In this document: piece after piece, positions 1 to 5,741 of the stretch
How positions within the stretch are numbered: position 1 is the stretch's first letter
Layout of the letters: each line of letters begins with the position of its first letter
NCBI GenBank assembly: GCA_003165095.1
Contig: PLSH01000228.1
Coordinates: 1 to 9,462 of the forward strand
Length of the DNA: 9,462 bases
Source of the DNA: Acidobacteriaceae bacterium
GTDB lineage: Bacteria; Acidobacteriota; Terriglobia; Terriglobales; Acidobacteriaceae
Direction of reading: 5' to 3'
Made by a program: the position numbers and the translations under genes
The notes under the pieces: model-generated
Told to the model about the DNA's origin: nothing
The model's database searches: none
The model's input: only the letters and a program-made list of their open reading frames with translations

Positions 1-45
1 GTCCGGCGGCGGGGCCTGGCAGGGGCTGGGGAGTGAATCGGTCAT
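1..45 (-). CDS. Possible N-terminal fragment of a divergent gene running off the left edge
   Basis: On the minus strand an ATG at 45 opens a frame that has no stop to the window edge, reading MTDSLPSPCQAPPPD. A GGAAG stretch lies four bases upstream of the ATG, and a TACAAT hexamer (60-55, minus) sits so close that a transcript would be nearly leaderless. Fifteen codons are too few to name a family, and in GC-rich DNA a short stop-free frame is common. The only support is the start context and the absence of another gene here. Confidence 0.22.
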   Translation of the reverse strand, partial: MTDSLPSPCQAPPPD

Positions 46-90
46 GCGACTTCCATTGTAGGGAATACGCGGCGATGCGCGCGCGCGGGT

Positions 91-119
91 TTGCCGCAAT
101 TGAAGGCATTTGCTATAAA
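91..119 (+). promoter_or_regulatory. Predicted sigma70-type promoter of the first serine hydrolase
   Basis: TTGCCG (91-96) and TATAAA (114-119) are separated by exactly 17 bases and match the -35 and -10 consensus at 4/6 and 5/6 positions. Transcription would begin near 126, leaving a leader of about 40 bases before the ATG at 166. The GCATTTG-N-TATAAA portion recurs upstream of the second copy (1544-1557), so the promoter was part of the duplicated unit. Confidence 0.55.
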
Positions 120-136
120 GGGTCGGCTGCAATGGA

Positions 137-151
137 GCGCATTGGATGCGC
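137..151 (+). promoter_or_regulatory. Leader palindrome/hairpin upstream of serine hydrolase copy 1
   Basis: GCGCAT-TGG-ATGCGC is a perfect 6-bp inverted repeat with a 3-base loop. It lies between the predicted transcription start (about 126) and the Shine-Dalgarno GAGGGA (155-160). The same palindrome, within a 27-base identical block (131-157 versus 1569-1595), precedes the second copy. It could be an RNA hairpin near the ribosome site or a DNA operator; the sequence cannot separate these. Confidence 0.45.
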
Positions 152-165
152 AGCGAGGGACTGGA

Positions 166-1512
166 ATGACAACGCAACGGATTGAGAAAATGTGCCGGGT
201 GCTTGCGGCCTGCATCGTGCTTGTGCTGGGGAGTCAACTGTCGAATGCGCAGCAGGCGCAGAGGCCAGCGGCGGTGCGGCACACGGTGGACATGACGGTG
301 GTGAAGCCGGAGACGGTGGGGTTCTCGTCAGAGCGGCTGGAGCGGCTGCACGCGCTGATGGAGCAGACAGTGGACCAGAAACAGCTTTCGGGAGCGGTGA
401 CGATCCTGGCGCGGCACGGAAAGATTGTGGATTATCGCACTTATGGCGTGCGCGACATGACAAGCGGAGCGCCGATGGCGAAGGACACGATCTTCCGCGA
501 CTACTCGATGACCAAGCCGGTGACCGGCGTGGCGATGATGATTCTGTACGAGCAGGGGAAGTGGCTGCCATCGGACCCGATTTCGAAGTACATTCCCGAG
601 TTTGCGCACCTGAAGGTGTTCAACGGCGTGGATGCCGCGGGCAAGATGATTTTGGTGGATCCGGACCACGCGCCGACGATGCGCGAATTAATGACCCATA
701 CGGCGGGGTTCACCTACGGCAACGGTACTACGCCCGTAGACAAGATGTACGGCGAGCTGAAGGTAAAGCAATCGAAAGACCTTCAGGAGATGATCGATCG
801 GCTGGCGCAGATTCCGCTGGTGTATCAGCCGGGCAAGTCGTGGGTCTACAGCATGTCGATGGACATTGAAGGGTACATCGTGGAGAAGCTGAGCGGGCAG
901 ACGCTGCCGGAGTTCATGCGCGAGCAGGTGTACAAGCCGCTGGGGATGAGGGACGCGGGATTTTATGTACCAGCGGAAAAGAGCAACCGCTTTGCGACGC
1001 TCTACGAAAACAACGGGCACGGCGGTCTGCAGCCGGACTCGACCAATGGCGGCGGGATGGGGAACTTTCTGTCGCCGCCGGCAATGCCCTCGGGCGGTGG
1101 CGGAATGGTTTCAACGGCGGAGGATTATTACCGGTTCGCGCAAATGCTGGGAGATAACGGGGAGCTGAACGGCGCGCGGATTCTGGCGCCTTCGACGGTG
1201 AAGCTGATGAGCTCAAACCACGTGCCGGTGGAGCTGTTGACGGGCGGGTATGGGATCGGAGTGCAGCAACTGAGACCGGGATTCGGATACGGGTACAACT
1301 GCGCCGTGGCCTTCGATCCTGGGGAGGCAAATTTGCCGGATGGCAAGGGGACGTTTTTCTGGGATGGCGCGGCGGGCACGTGGTTCTGGGTGGATCCCAC
1401 CAATGACATTGTGTTTGTGGGAATGATCCAGCGGATGCAGGGGGGAAATCCCAACGTGGAATACCTGAGCCGCAACGTGGTGTACGGGGCGCTGGTGGAT
1501 CCGGCGAAGTGA
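166..1512 (+). CDS. Exported serine hydrolase, class C beta-lactamase/EstB-like family (tandem copy 1)
   Basis: The 448-residue protein has the beta-lactamase-related fold (Pfam Beta-lactamase type). S114-M-T-K117 is the SxxK nucleophile and general-base motif, Y228-S-M is the position of the catalytic tyrosine (YxN in true class C enzymes), and W399-D-G-A-A-G404 occupies the third motif in place of KTG. The conserved L-M-T-H-T-A-G-F segment is at 175-182. Residues 1-29 form a Sec signal: basic start, hydrophobic core around 13-25, likely cleavage after S-N-A. The ATG at 166 is chosen over an upstream TTG at 91 because it has GAGGGA at a 5-base spacing, gives a signal peptide at the N terminus, and aligns with the start of the downstream copy; the TTG overlaps the predicted -35. 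Such proteins include esterases, D-aminopeptidases, carboxypeptidases and lactonases. The substrate is unknown and antibiotic resistance should not be assumed. Confidence 0.9.
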   Translation: MTTQRIEKMCRVLAACIVLVLGSQLSNAQQAQRPAAVRHTVDMTVVKPETVGFSSERLERLHALMEQTVDQKQLSGAVTILARHGKIVDYRTYGVRDMTSGAPMAKDTIFRDYSMTKPVTGVAMMILYEQGKWLPSDPISKYIPEFAHLKVFNGVDAAGKMILVDPDHAPTMRELMTHTAGFTYGNGTTPVDKMYGELKVKQSKDLQEMIDRLAQIPLVYQPGKSWVYSMSMDIEGYIVEKLSGQTLPEFMREQVYKPLGMRDAGFYVPAEKSNRFATLYENNGHGGLQPDSTNGGGMGNFLSPPAMPSGGGGMVSTAEDYYRFAQMLGDNGELNGARILAPSTVKLMSSNHVPVELLTGGYGIGVQQLRPGFGYGYNCAVAFDPGEANLPDGKGTFFWDGAAGTWFWVDPTNDIVFVGMIQRMQGGNPNVEYLSRNVVYGALVDPAK

Positions 1513-1531
1513 AGGCGCCGTGGGCGCTTTT
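1512..1531 (+). terminator. Candidate intrinsic terminator between the two hydrolase copies
   Basis: GCGCC (1515-1519), a GTG loop and GGCGC (1523-1527) form a compact stem, extendable by flanking A-T and G-U pairs, directly followed by TTTT (1528-1531). It begins at the stop codon of copy 1. The U-tract is short, so termination may be partial. The last T overlaps the possible -35 of the next promoter. Confidence 0.45.
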
Positions 1532-1557
1532 GCGTATCCTGACGCATTTGTTATAAA
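1530..1557 (+). promoter_or_regulatory. Predicted promoter of the second serine hydrolase
   Basis: TATAAA (1552-1557) matches the -10 consensus at 5/6 and is preceded, 16 bases upstream, by TTGCGT (1530-1535), a weak 3/6 match to -35. It aligns with the promoter of copy 1. The -35 is poorer and its spacer one base shorter than in copy 1, so the two copies may differ in basal strength. Confidence 0.45.
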
Positions 1558-1574
1558 AGATTGGCTGTAATGGA

Positions 1575-1589
1575 GCGCATTGGATGCGC
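1575..1589 (+). promoter_or_regulatory. Leader palindrome/hairpin upstream of serine hydrolase copy 2
   Basis: The same GCGCAT-TGG-ATGCGC palindrome as in copy 1 lies 3 bases before the Shine-Dalgarno GAGAGG (1593-1598). An ATG at 1570 opens a 12-codon frame through the palindrome whose TGA (1606-1608) overlaps the hydrolase start as ATGA. In copy 1 the corresponding frame (132-185) runs past the start instead. No Shine-Dalgarno is visible for this short frame, so its translation is doubtful. Confidence 0.42.
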
Positions 1590-1604
1590 AGCGAGAGGTT
1601 TTGA

Positions 1605-2945
1605 ATGACCACGCAACGGATTGAGAAAATGTGCGGGCTGCTTGCGGCCTGCATCGTGCTTGGGCTGGGGAGTCAACTGTCGATTGCGCAGCAGACGCCA
1701 GCGGCGGCGCGGCACACGGTGGACATGACGGTGGTGAAGCCGGAGACGGTGGGGTTCTCGTCAGAGCGGCTGAAGCGGCTGCACGCGATCATTCAGGACG
1801 AGGTGGACAAGAAGCAGCTTTCGGGAGCGGTGACGATTCTGGCGCGGCACGGGAAGATTGTGGAATATCGCACTTACGGGACGAAGGACATGGCGAGCGG
1901 CGCGCCGATGACGAAGGACACGATCTTCCGCGATTACTCGATGACCAAGCCGGCGACGGGCGTGGCGATGATGATTCTCTACGAAGAGGGGAAGTGGCTG
2001 CCATCGGATCCGATCGCGAAGTTCATTCCCGAATTTGCGCATCTGAAGGTGTTCAACGGCGTGGACGCAAACGGCAAGATGATTTTGGTGGACCCGGATC
2101 ATGCGCCGACGATGCGCGAACTGATGTCGCACACGGCGGGGTTTACGTACGGCAACGGCAATACGCCCGCGGACAAGATGTACGGCGAGTTGAAGGTGCG
2201 GCAGGCGAAAGATCTTCAGGAAATGGTCGACAGGCTGGCGCAGATTCCGCTGGTGTATCAACCGGGCAAAGCGTGGATCTACAGCATGTCGATGGACATT
2301 GAAGGGTACATCGTGGAGAAGCTGAGCGGGCAGACGCTGCCGGAGTTCATGCGCGAGCAGGTGTACAAGCCGCTGGGGATGAGGGACGCGGGATTTTATG
2401 TGCCCGCGGAGAAACGCGCGCGCTTTGCCGTGCTGTATAAGGACAACGGCCACGGCGTTCTGAGCCCGGACACGAATGCCGGCGGCATGGGCGATTATTC
2501 TACGGAGCCCACGATGCCCTCGGGGGGCGGCGGCATGGTTTCAACCGCGGAGGACTACTACCGCATGGCGCAGATGCTGGCCAATGGCGGCGAGTTGAAC
2601 GGGGCGCGGATTCTGGGGCCGGCAACGGTGAAGCTGATGACCTCGAATCATCTTGCGGACAGCCTGCTGACGGGCGCGTGGGGCGGCGGGATGCACGTGA
2701 TGCGGCCGGGCTTCGGCTATGGGTACAACTGCGCGGTCATTTTCGATCCGCCGGAAGCGAATTTGCCGGATGGGAAAGGAACGTTTCTGTGGGACGGCGC
2801 GGCGGGCACGTGGTTCTGGGTCGATCCCGCGAATGACATTGTTTTTGTGAGCATGATTCAGCGCATGACGAGCGGGGATAATCACGAGATTCAATACCGG
2901 AGCCATTCGGCGGTTTATCAGGCGCTGGTGGATGCGGCGAAGTGA
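1605..2945 (+). CDS. Exported serine hydrolase, class C beta-lactamase/EstB-like family (tandem copy 2)
   Basis: The 446-residue paralogue of the preceding gene keeps every recognisable catalytic element: S112-M-T-K115, Y226-S-M, W396-D-G-A-A-G401 and the L-M-S-H-T-A-G-F segment. It carries the same Sec signal peptide ending near S-I-A-Q. The ATG has a GAGAGG ribosome site 6 bases upstream. Substitutions concentrate at residues about 270-305 and 348-368, while 226-269 is unchanged. The changed segments lie between the Tyr motif and the third motif, where this fold often shapes the pocket, so a change of substrate preference is a reasonable inference. Both copies appear intact with no frameshift. 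The gene could be expressed from its own promoter or by read-through from copy 1. Confidence 0.9.
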   Translation: MTTQRIEKMCGLLAACIVLGLGSQLSIAQQTPAAARHTVDMTVVKPETVGFSSERLKRLHAIIQDEVDKKQLSGAVTILARHGKIVEYRTYGTKDMASGAPMTKDTIFRDYSMTKPATGVAMMILYEEGKWLPSDPIAKFIPEFAHLKVFNGVDANGKMILVDPDHAPTMRELMSHTAGFTYGNGNTPADKMYGELKVRQAKDLQEMVDRLAQIPLVYQPGKAWIYSMSMDIEGYIVEKLSGQTLPEFMREQVYKPLGMRDAGFYVPAEKRARFAVLYKDNGHGVLSPDTNAGGMGDYSTEPTMPSGGGGMVSTAEDYYRMAQMLANGGELNGARILGPATVKLMTSNHLADSLLTGAWGGGMHVMRPGFGYGYNCAVIFDPPEANLPDGKGTFLWDGAAGTWFWVDPANDIVFVSMIQRMTSGDNHEIQYRSHSAVYQALVDAAK

Positions 2946-2974
2946 GGCGGCGTGGCACACGCACTATGCTGAGC

Positions 2975-2994
2975 GGGGCGCCGCGCCCGTTCTT
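2975..2994 (+). terminator. Candidate weak terminator after serine hydrolase copy 2
   Basis: GGGCG (2976-2980), loop CCG and CGCCC (2984-2988) form a strong G/C stem followed by GTTCTT. The T-run is interrupted, so it may be an inefficient terminator or only an incidental hairpin in the 81-base gap before the membrane protein gene. Confidence 0.3.
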
Positions 2995-3026
2995 CGCATG
3001 GAGATCAAAAATCCGCAGAGGCATTC

Positions 3027-3878
3027 ATGCCATCGATCAAGTTCACTGAAGACCGGATCGTAAAGCGCCTTCGCTGGGTCATGATCGGCGCAATGCTTTT
3101 CAGCGCGATCAATACACTGTGGGGCCAGCCGGAGAGTTTCTGGCATCATCCGGAGACGGCGATGCGCGGCGACGGATTGTCCATTCACGACCAGACCAAT
3201 CACACGTTCGAGTTCTTCCTAGGCCATGGCTGGCTGGCATATCTTGCTGCTTGCCTGGTTTACTTTTCGGCTGCGTTTTTGCTCGTGTCTCTTCTCCCGA
3301 GAATGGCGGCGCTGACCGCAACCTTTTCATTCATCCTCGGCCATTGCTTCGGCGCATCGAACTGGCTCGCCGTTCGTTGGCATTTCGGTGTAGAGGGTCC
3401 CACTGTCTACGGTGTAGTGCTCGGGGCGATCATTGCGGTCTGGGCATTTCCGACGCCGGGCACTGCCGATCCGGTAGTCAAGCGGCTTCGCTGGGTGATG
3501 CTTGGCGCGATGGTCCTCGATTTCGCCATGACTCTACTCGGTCAGCCAGGGAGCTTCTGGCAACATCCGGAAACGATGCGGGAGTCCAACCAGCTTGTTC
3601 GTCTATTTTTGGGGCAAGGCTGGACGGGATATTTTCTCTTCGACCTGGTTGATATTTCAGGAGCGTTTCTGCTGGTCTCAATTCTTCCGAGAACATTTGC
3701 CCTGATTTGTTTTTTTGCCTTCACTCTCGGTGGCTTCATCGGAGCGTCCAATTGGTTCTTTTACACTTGGCGGATGGGAATGGAAGCTCCGGTCATTTAC
3801 GGCGTCGTGCTGAGCGCGGTCATCGTGTGGCTGGCATTCGACCACGGCGGAAAGATGAACGTGACGCCAGCGCGATAG
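3027..3878 (+). CDS. Multi-pass membrane protein of unknown function with two internal repeats
   Basis: The 283-residue protein is not a family I can name. It consists of two homologous halves, about 12-141 and 151-271. Shared landmarks are VKRLRWVM-x-GAM (12-23 and 151-162), GQP-x-SFW-x-HPET (33-44 and 172-183), FLG-x-GW (64-69 and 194-199), AFLLVS-x-LPR (83-92 and 213-222), GASNW (109-113 and 239-243) and YGVVL (128-132 and 258-262). The first half has a 9-residue insertion between the second and third landmarks. Hydrophobic stretches suggest about four membrane helices per half, eight in all. The conserved W, H and P residues next to the membrane could be functional. The start has GAGG 5 bases upstream; the next ATG (residue 19) would delete part of the repeat. 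The codons are less G-ended than in the hydrolase genes, which may hint at a different origin. It converges on the M20 gene with a 33-base gap. Confidence 0.75.
   Translation: MPSIKFTEDRIVKRLRWVMIGAMLFSAINTLWGQPESFWHHPETAMRGDGLSIHDQTNHTFEFFLGHGWLAYLAACLVYFSAAFLLVSLLPRMAALTATFSFILGHCFGASNWLAVRWHFGVEGPTVYGVVLGAIIAVWAFPTPGTADPVVKRLRWVMLGAMVLDFAMTLLGQPGSFWQHPETMRESNQLVRLFLGQGWTGYFLFDLVDISGAFLLVSILPRTFALICFFAFTLGGFIGASNWFFYTWRMGMEAPVIYGVVLSAVIVWLAFDHGGKMNVTPAR
3060..3839 (+). repeat. Internal gene duplication within the membrane protein
   Basis: Codons 12-141 and 151-271 encode the two halves of the preceding protein. The offset is 139 residues for the first two landmarks and 130 after a 9-residue length difference. 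Nucleotide similarity is partly retained around CTTCGCTGGGT (3069-3079 and 3487-3497), but most of the relationship is visible only at protein level, so the fusion is not recent. Confidence 0.8.
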
Positions 3879-3911
3879 ACTGCGAGGAGTTTCGCCTGCT
3901 CGCGGGCGATG

Positions 3912-5237
3912 CTACTTCAAAAGGTCGAGGGCCATGGCGGTCATGGCGGTGACGCCGGTGGGTATGGCGGGGGCGTAGTCGGGCGCGAAGAGGGCTGAAT
4001 GCAGGCTGGGCAGCGGGACGCCGGTTTTGCGGCTCTCAGCGAGCTTGGCGGGATCGGCTGCGCCGAGCCAGTAAAAGGCGAAGGGAATCTGGCCATCGAG
4101 CGAGAAGAGGCTCACGTCCTCGCTGCCCATCACGGCGTGGGCGTCGAGCACGCGATCTTTGCCGAGAACGGCCGTGGCGGCAGCGCGCAGGCGCTCAGCG
4201 AATGCCGGATCGTTATAGGTGACGGGCGCGCCTTCAGCTATGGTGACGGTGGGCATGCGATCGGCGGGAATGCCATAGGCCTCGGCGAGTCCGTTGGCGG
4301 TGCGGCGGACGTCGGCGACGATCTGGTCGCGCTCGGCCATTGAATAGGTTCGCAGCGTGAGTCCGAGAGTGACTTCGTCGGGGATGATGTTGTTTTTTGT
4401 GCCGCCGTGAATGGTGCCGACCGACAGGACCGCGGGCTGCTGCGGATCGATCTGGCGGCTGATGATGGATTGTGAGACGAGGACAAACTCGGCGGCGAGC
4501 AGGATGGGATCTTTGCCGGACTGGGGCTGGGAACCGTGTCCGCCGATGCCGCGAATGACCATGTTCAGCGTGGTTGCGCTGGCCAGAATGGGACCGCCTT
4601 TGATGGCGATCGCGCCCGCGGGCACATCGGGCGTATCATGTTCGCCGAAGACGAAGTCGGGGCGGCCGAAGCGCTGGTAGAGATTGTCGGCGAGCATGGC
4701 GGCCGCGCCCTGCACCACTTCTTCGGCGGGCTGGCCGATGAGCATGAGCGTGCCGTGCCACTGGCTCTTGCGCGCGGCCATTTCACGCGCGACGCCGATC
4801 AGGATGGTCATATGCAGGTCGTGACCGCAGGCGTGCATTACGCTTACGGGCTGGCCATCCGCGCCGGTTGTGACAACGTGGCTGGCGTAGTCGAGGCCGG
4901 TCTTCTCGGCGACCGGAAGAGCATCCATATCGGTGCGGATGAGGACGCGAGGACCAGCGCCGTTCTCGAAAATGGCGACGACGCCGTAAGCCTGCGAGCC
5001 GTCGTCGTATTTGCCCACGTGCTCGGTGACCGTGTAGCCGAGCTTGCGCAGTTCGGCGGCGAAGAAGGCGGAGGTTTGCTGCTCGTGGCGCGAGAGCTCG
5101 GGGTTTTCGTGCAGGTGCTTGTAGGTTTCAGTGAGCGCGGGGAGCTGGCTTTGCGCGGATGCGGCCAGATCGGAAGAGCTTTGCGCGGCCAGGGGCAGCG
5201 CCGAGGCGGCAACGAAGGCAATGATTCGCAGAAACAT
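3912..5237 (-). CDS. Exported M20D-type metallo-amidohydrolase (peptidase M20 family)
   Basis: The 441-residue enzyme is of the hippurate hydrolase/IAA-amino-acid hydrolase/N-acyl-amino-acid amidohydrolase group, which cleaves amide bonds with a dinuclear metal centre. Visible motifs: A136-C-G-H-D-L-H142 (C137 and H139 likely ligands), P170-A-E-E173 (catalytic/ligand glutamates), G198-E-H200, the dimerisation-domain G233-H-G-S236, M370-G-S-E-D374 and S411-L-H-S414 (H413). All expected ligands are present, so it should be active. Residues 1-18 form a Sec signal with cleavage near L-A-A, placing it in the periplasm, whereas many characterised homologues are cytoplasmic. The start at 5237 is preferred because it begins the signal peptide and has GGGGAG 10 bases upstream; a longer open frame reaching 5480 would overlap padR. 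The substrate (acylated or aromatic amino acids, or peptides) cannot be read from sequence. It is divergent from padR. Confidence 0.9.
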   Translation of the reverse strand: MFLRIIAFVAASALPLAAQSSSDLAASAQSQLPALTETYKHLHENPELSRHEQQTSAFFAAELRKLGYTVTEHVGKYDDGSQAYGVVAIFENGAGPRVLIRTDMDALPVAEKTGLDYASHVVTTGADGQPVSVMHACGHDLHMTILIGVAREMAARKSQWHGTLMLIGQPAEEVVQGAAAMLADNLYQRFGRPDFVFGEHDTPDVPAGAIAIKGGPILASATTLNMVIRGIGGHGSQPQSGKDPILLAAEFVLVSQSIISRQIDPQQPAVLSVGTIHGGTKNNIIPDEVTLGLTLRTYSMAERDQIVADVRRTANGLAEAYGIPADRMPTVTIAEGAPVTYNDPAFAERLRAAATAVLGKDRVLDAHAVMGSEDVSLFSLDGQIPFAFYWLGAADPAKLAESRKTGVPLPSLHSALFAPDYAPAIPTGVTAMTAMALDLLK

Positions 5238-5336
5238 TTGGAGGATTCTCCCCGGAAGCGTTGACTTTATGGGCCAGCGTAGCACATTGGGGCGGTGAAA
5301 GGGGGCGGGGGCGGCGGGACCGGCTTGCCGAAGAGT

Positions 5337-5355
5337 CCTATTGCATTCCCATAGG
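5337..5355. promoter_or_regulatory. Probable PadR operator, distal palindrome
   Basis: CCTATTG (5337-5343) and CCATAGG (5349-5355) form an inverted repeat with a 5-base spacer and one mismatch. Its length, spacer and right arm are shared with a second palindrome 37 bp downstream. It overlaps a possible -35 (TTGCAT, 5341-5346) of the padR operon. PadR dimers bind palindromes in their own promoters, so autoregulation is the natural reading; binding is inferred. Confidence 0.5.
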
Positions 5356-5369
5356 GAGGTGTGTATGGT
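5341..5369 (+). promoter_or_regulatory. Possible padR operon promoter between the two palindromes
   Basis: TTGCAT (5341-5346) and TATGGT (5364-5369) are 17 bases apart, matching consensus at 3/6 and 4/6. The match is weak; support comes from correct spacing and from the flanking palindromes, which would cover the -35 and the start of transcription. Confidence 0.3.
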
Positions 5370-5373
5370 GTGT

Positions 5374-5392
5374 TCTATGGGTTTGCCATAGG
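5374..5392. promoter_or_regulatory. Probable PadR operator, proximal palindrome
   Basis: TCTATGG (5374-5380) and CCATAGG (5386-5392) form an inverted repeat with a 5-base spacer, matching at 6/7 positions. The right arm runs into the Shine-Dalgarno AGGAG (5390-5394) of padR, so bound protein, or an RNA hairpin, could also affect translation. Its centre lies 37 bp from that of the distal palindrome. Confidence 0.5.
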
Positions 5393-5399
5393 AGCTGCG

Positions 5400-5741
5400 A
5401 TGGGCGGAAAAACGGATGTCTGGCAAGGGACGCTGGCGTTGATGGCGATGAAGACGCTGGAGACGATGGGGCCGCAGCACGGCTACGGGCTGGCGCGGCG
5501 CATCGAGCAGACCAGCGGCGAGTCGCTCGAGTTGAATTACGGCACGCTTTACCCGGCGCTGCTCAAGCTGGAGCAGGAGGGTTACATCCGTGCGCGCTGG
5601 GGAGTGTCAGACAACAATCGCCGCGCGAAGTTTTACGAGCTGACCAAGGCCGGACAGAAGCGGATGCGCAAGGCCGTGGCGGAGTGGGAACAGACGACGG
5701 AGATCCTGGCGCGCTTTGTGACGCCGGCTGCGGAGGCGTGA
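5400..5741 (+). CDS. PadR-family transcriptional regulator, acidobacterial ADOP-associated type
   Basis: This 113-residue protein is a winged helix-turn-helix regulator. WQGTLALMAMKTL (8-20) is the first helix, HGYGLARRI (27-35) the second, GTLYPALLKLEQEGYI (48-63) the recognition helix and start of the wing, and FYELTKAG (78-85) the wing strand, followed by a C-terminal dimerisation helix to about 105. Length and context fit the acidobacterial PadR subgroup found next to orphan permeases. The ATG at 5400 is chosen over a GTG at 5361 because AGGAG lies 5 bases upstream and the family N terminus begins here; the extra 13 residues would read through the palindromes. Its TGA overlaps the ADOP ATG by one base, implying translational coupling. 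PadR proteins usually repress and are relieved by a ligand; none can be inferred here. Confidence 0.92.
   Translation: MGGKTDVWQGTLALMAMKTLETMGPQHGYGLARRIEQTSGESLELNYGTLYPALLKLEQEGYIRARWGVSDNNRRAKFYELTKAGQKRMRKAVAEWEQTTEILARFVTPAAEA

Larger units (their letters stand above)
106..2945 (+). repeat. Tandem duplication of a promoter-leader-gene unit (106-1512 and 1544-2945)
   Basis: Two direct copies, offset by about 1438-1439 bases, each run from GCATTTG before the -10 hexamer to the hydrolase stop codon. By manual alignment about four fifths of residues match. Divergence is uneven: 276-339 (64 nt) and 845-968 (124 nt) are identical to their partners (the latter at 2278-2401), while the stretches encoding residues about 272-307, 350-370 and 425-448 of copy 1 differ strongly. 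The duplication is old enough to have diverged but has identical patches that suggest later recombination. Confidence 0.9.

Noticed and set aside
166..252. L-A-A-C in the signal peptide of both serine hydrolases (residues 13-16) as a lipobox
   Set aside because: The cysteine sits at the start of the hydrophobic core, with a long apolar stretch still following, so lipoprotein processing there is unlikely; a standard cleavage after the core near Ala-Gln fits better.
914..1654. Long antisense open frames opposite the hydrolases (also 1761-2453) and opposite the M20D gene (4536-5264, plus strand)
   Set aside because: They are by-products of GC-rich codons in the real genes and show low-complexity Arg/Pro/His/Ser or Gly-rich sequence with no recognisable motifs.
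166..2945. Calling the hydrolase pair AmpC-type resistance beta-lactamases
   Set aside because: The YxN and KTG motifs of true class C beta-lactamases are replaced by Y-S-M and W-D-G-A-A-G, as in the broader esterase/peptidase group.
3893..3908. CGCCTG-CTCG-CGGGCG hairpin between the convergent membrane protein and M20D genes as a bidirectional terminator
   Set aside because: The stem has a G-T pair and there is no T-run after it on either strand.
5238..5480. N-terminal extension of the M20D frame by 81 residues
   Set aside because: It would bury the signal peptide, cross the palindromes and overlap padR on the other strand; the composition is not protein-like.
5261..5740. N-terminal extension of the ADOP open frame by 160 residues
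   Set aside because: It overlaps padR in another frame, has low-complexity composition, and the typical ADOP prefix domain begins at 5741.
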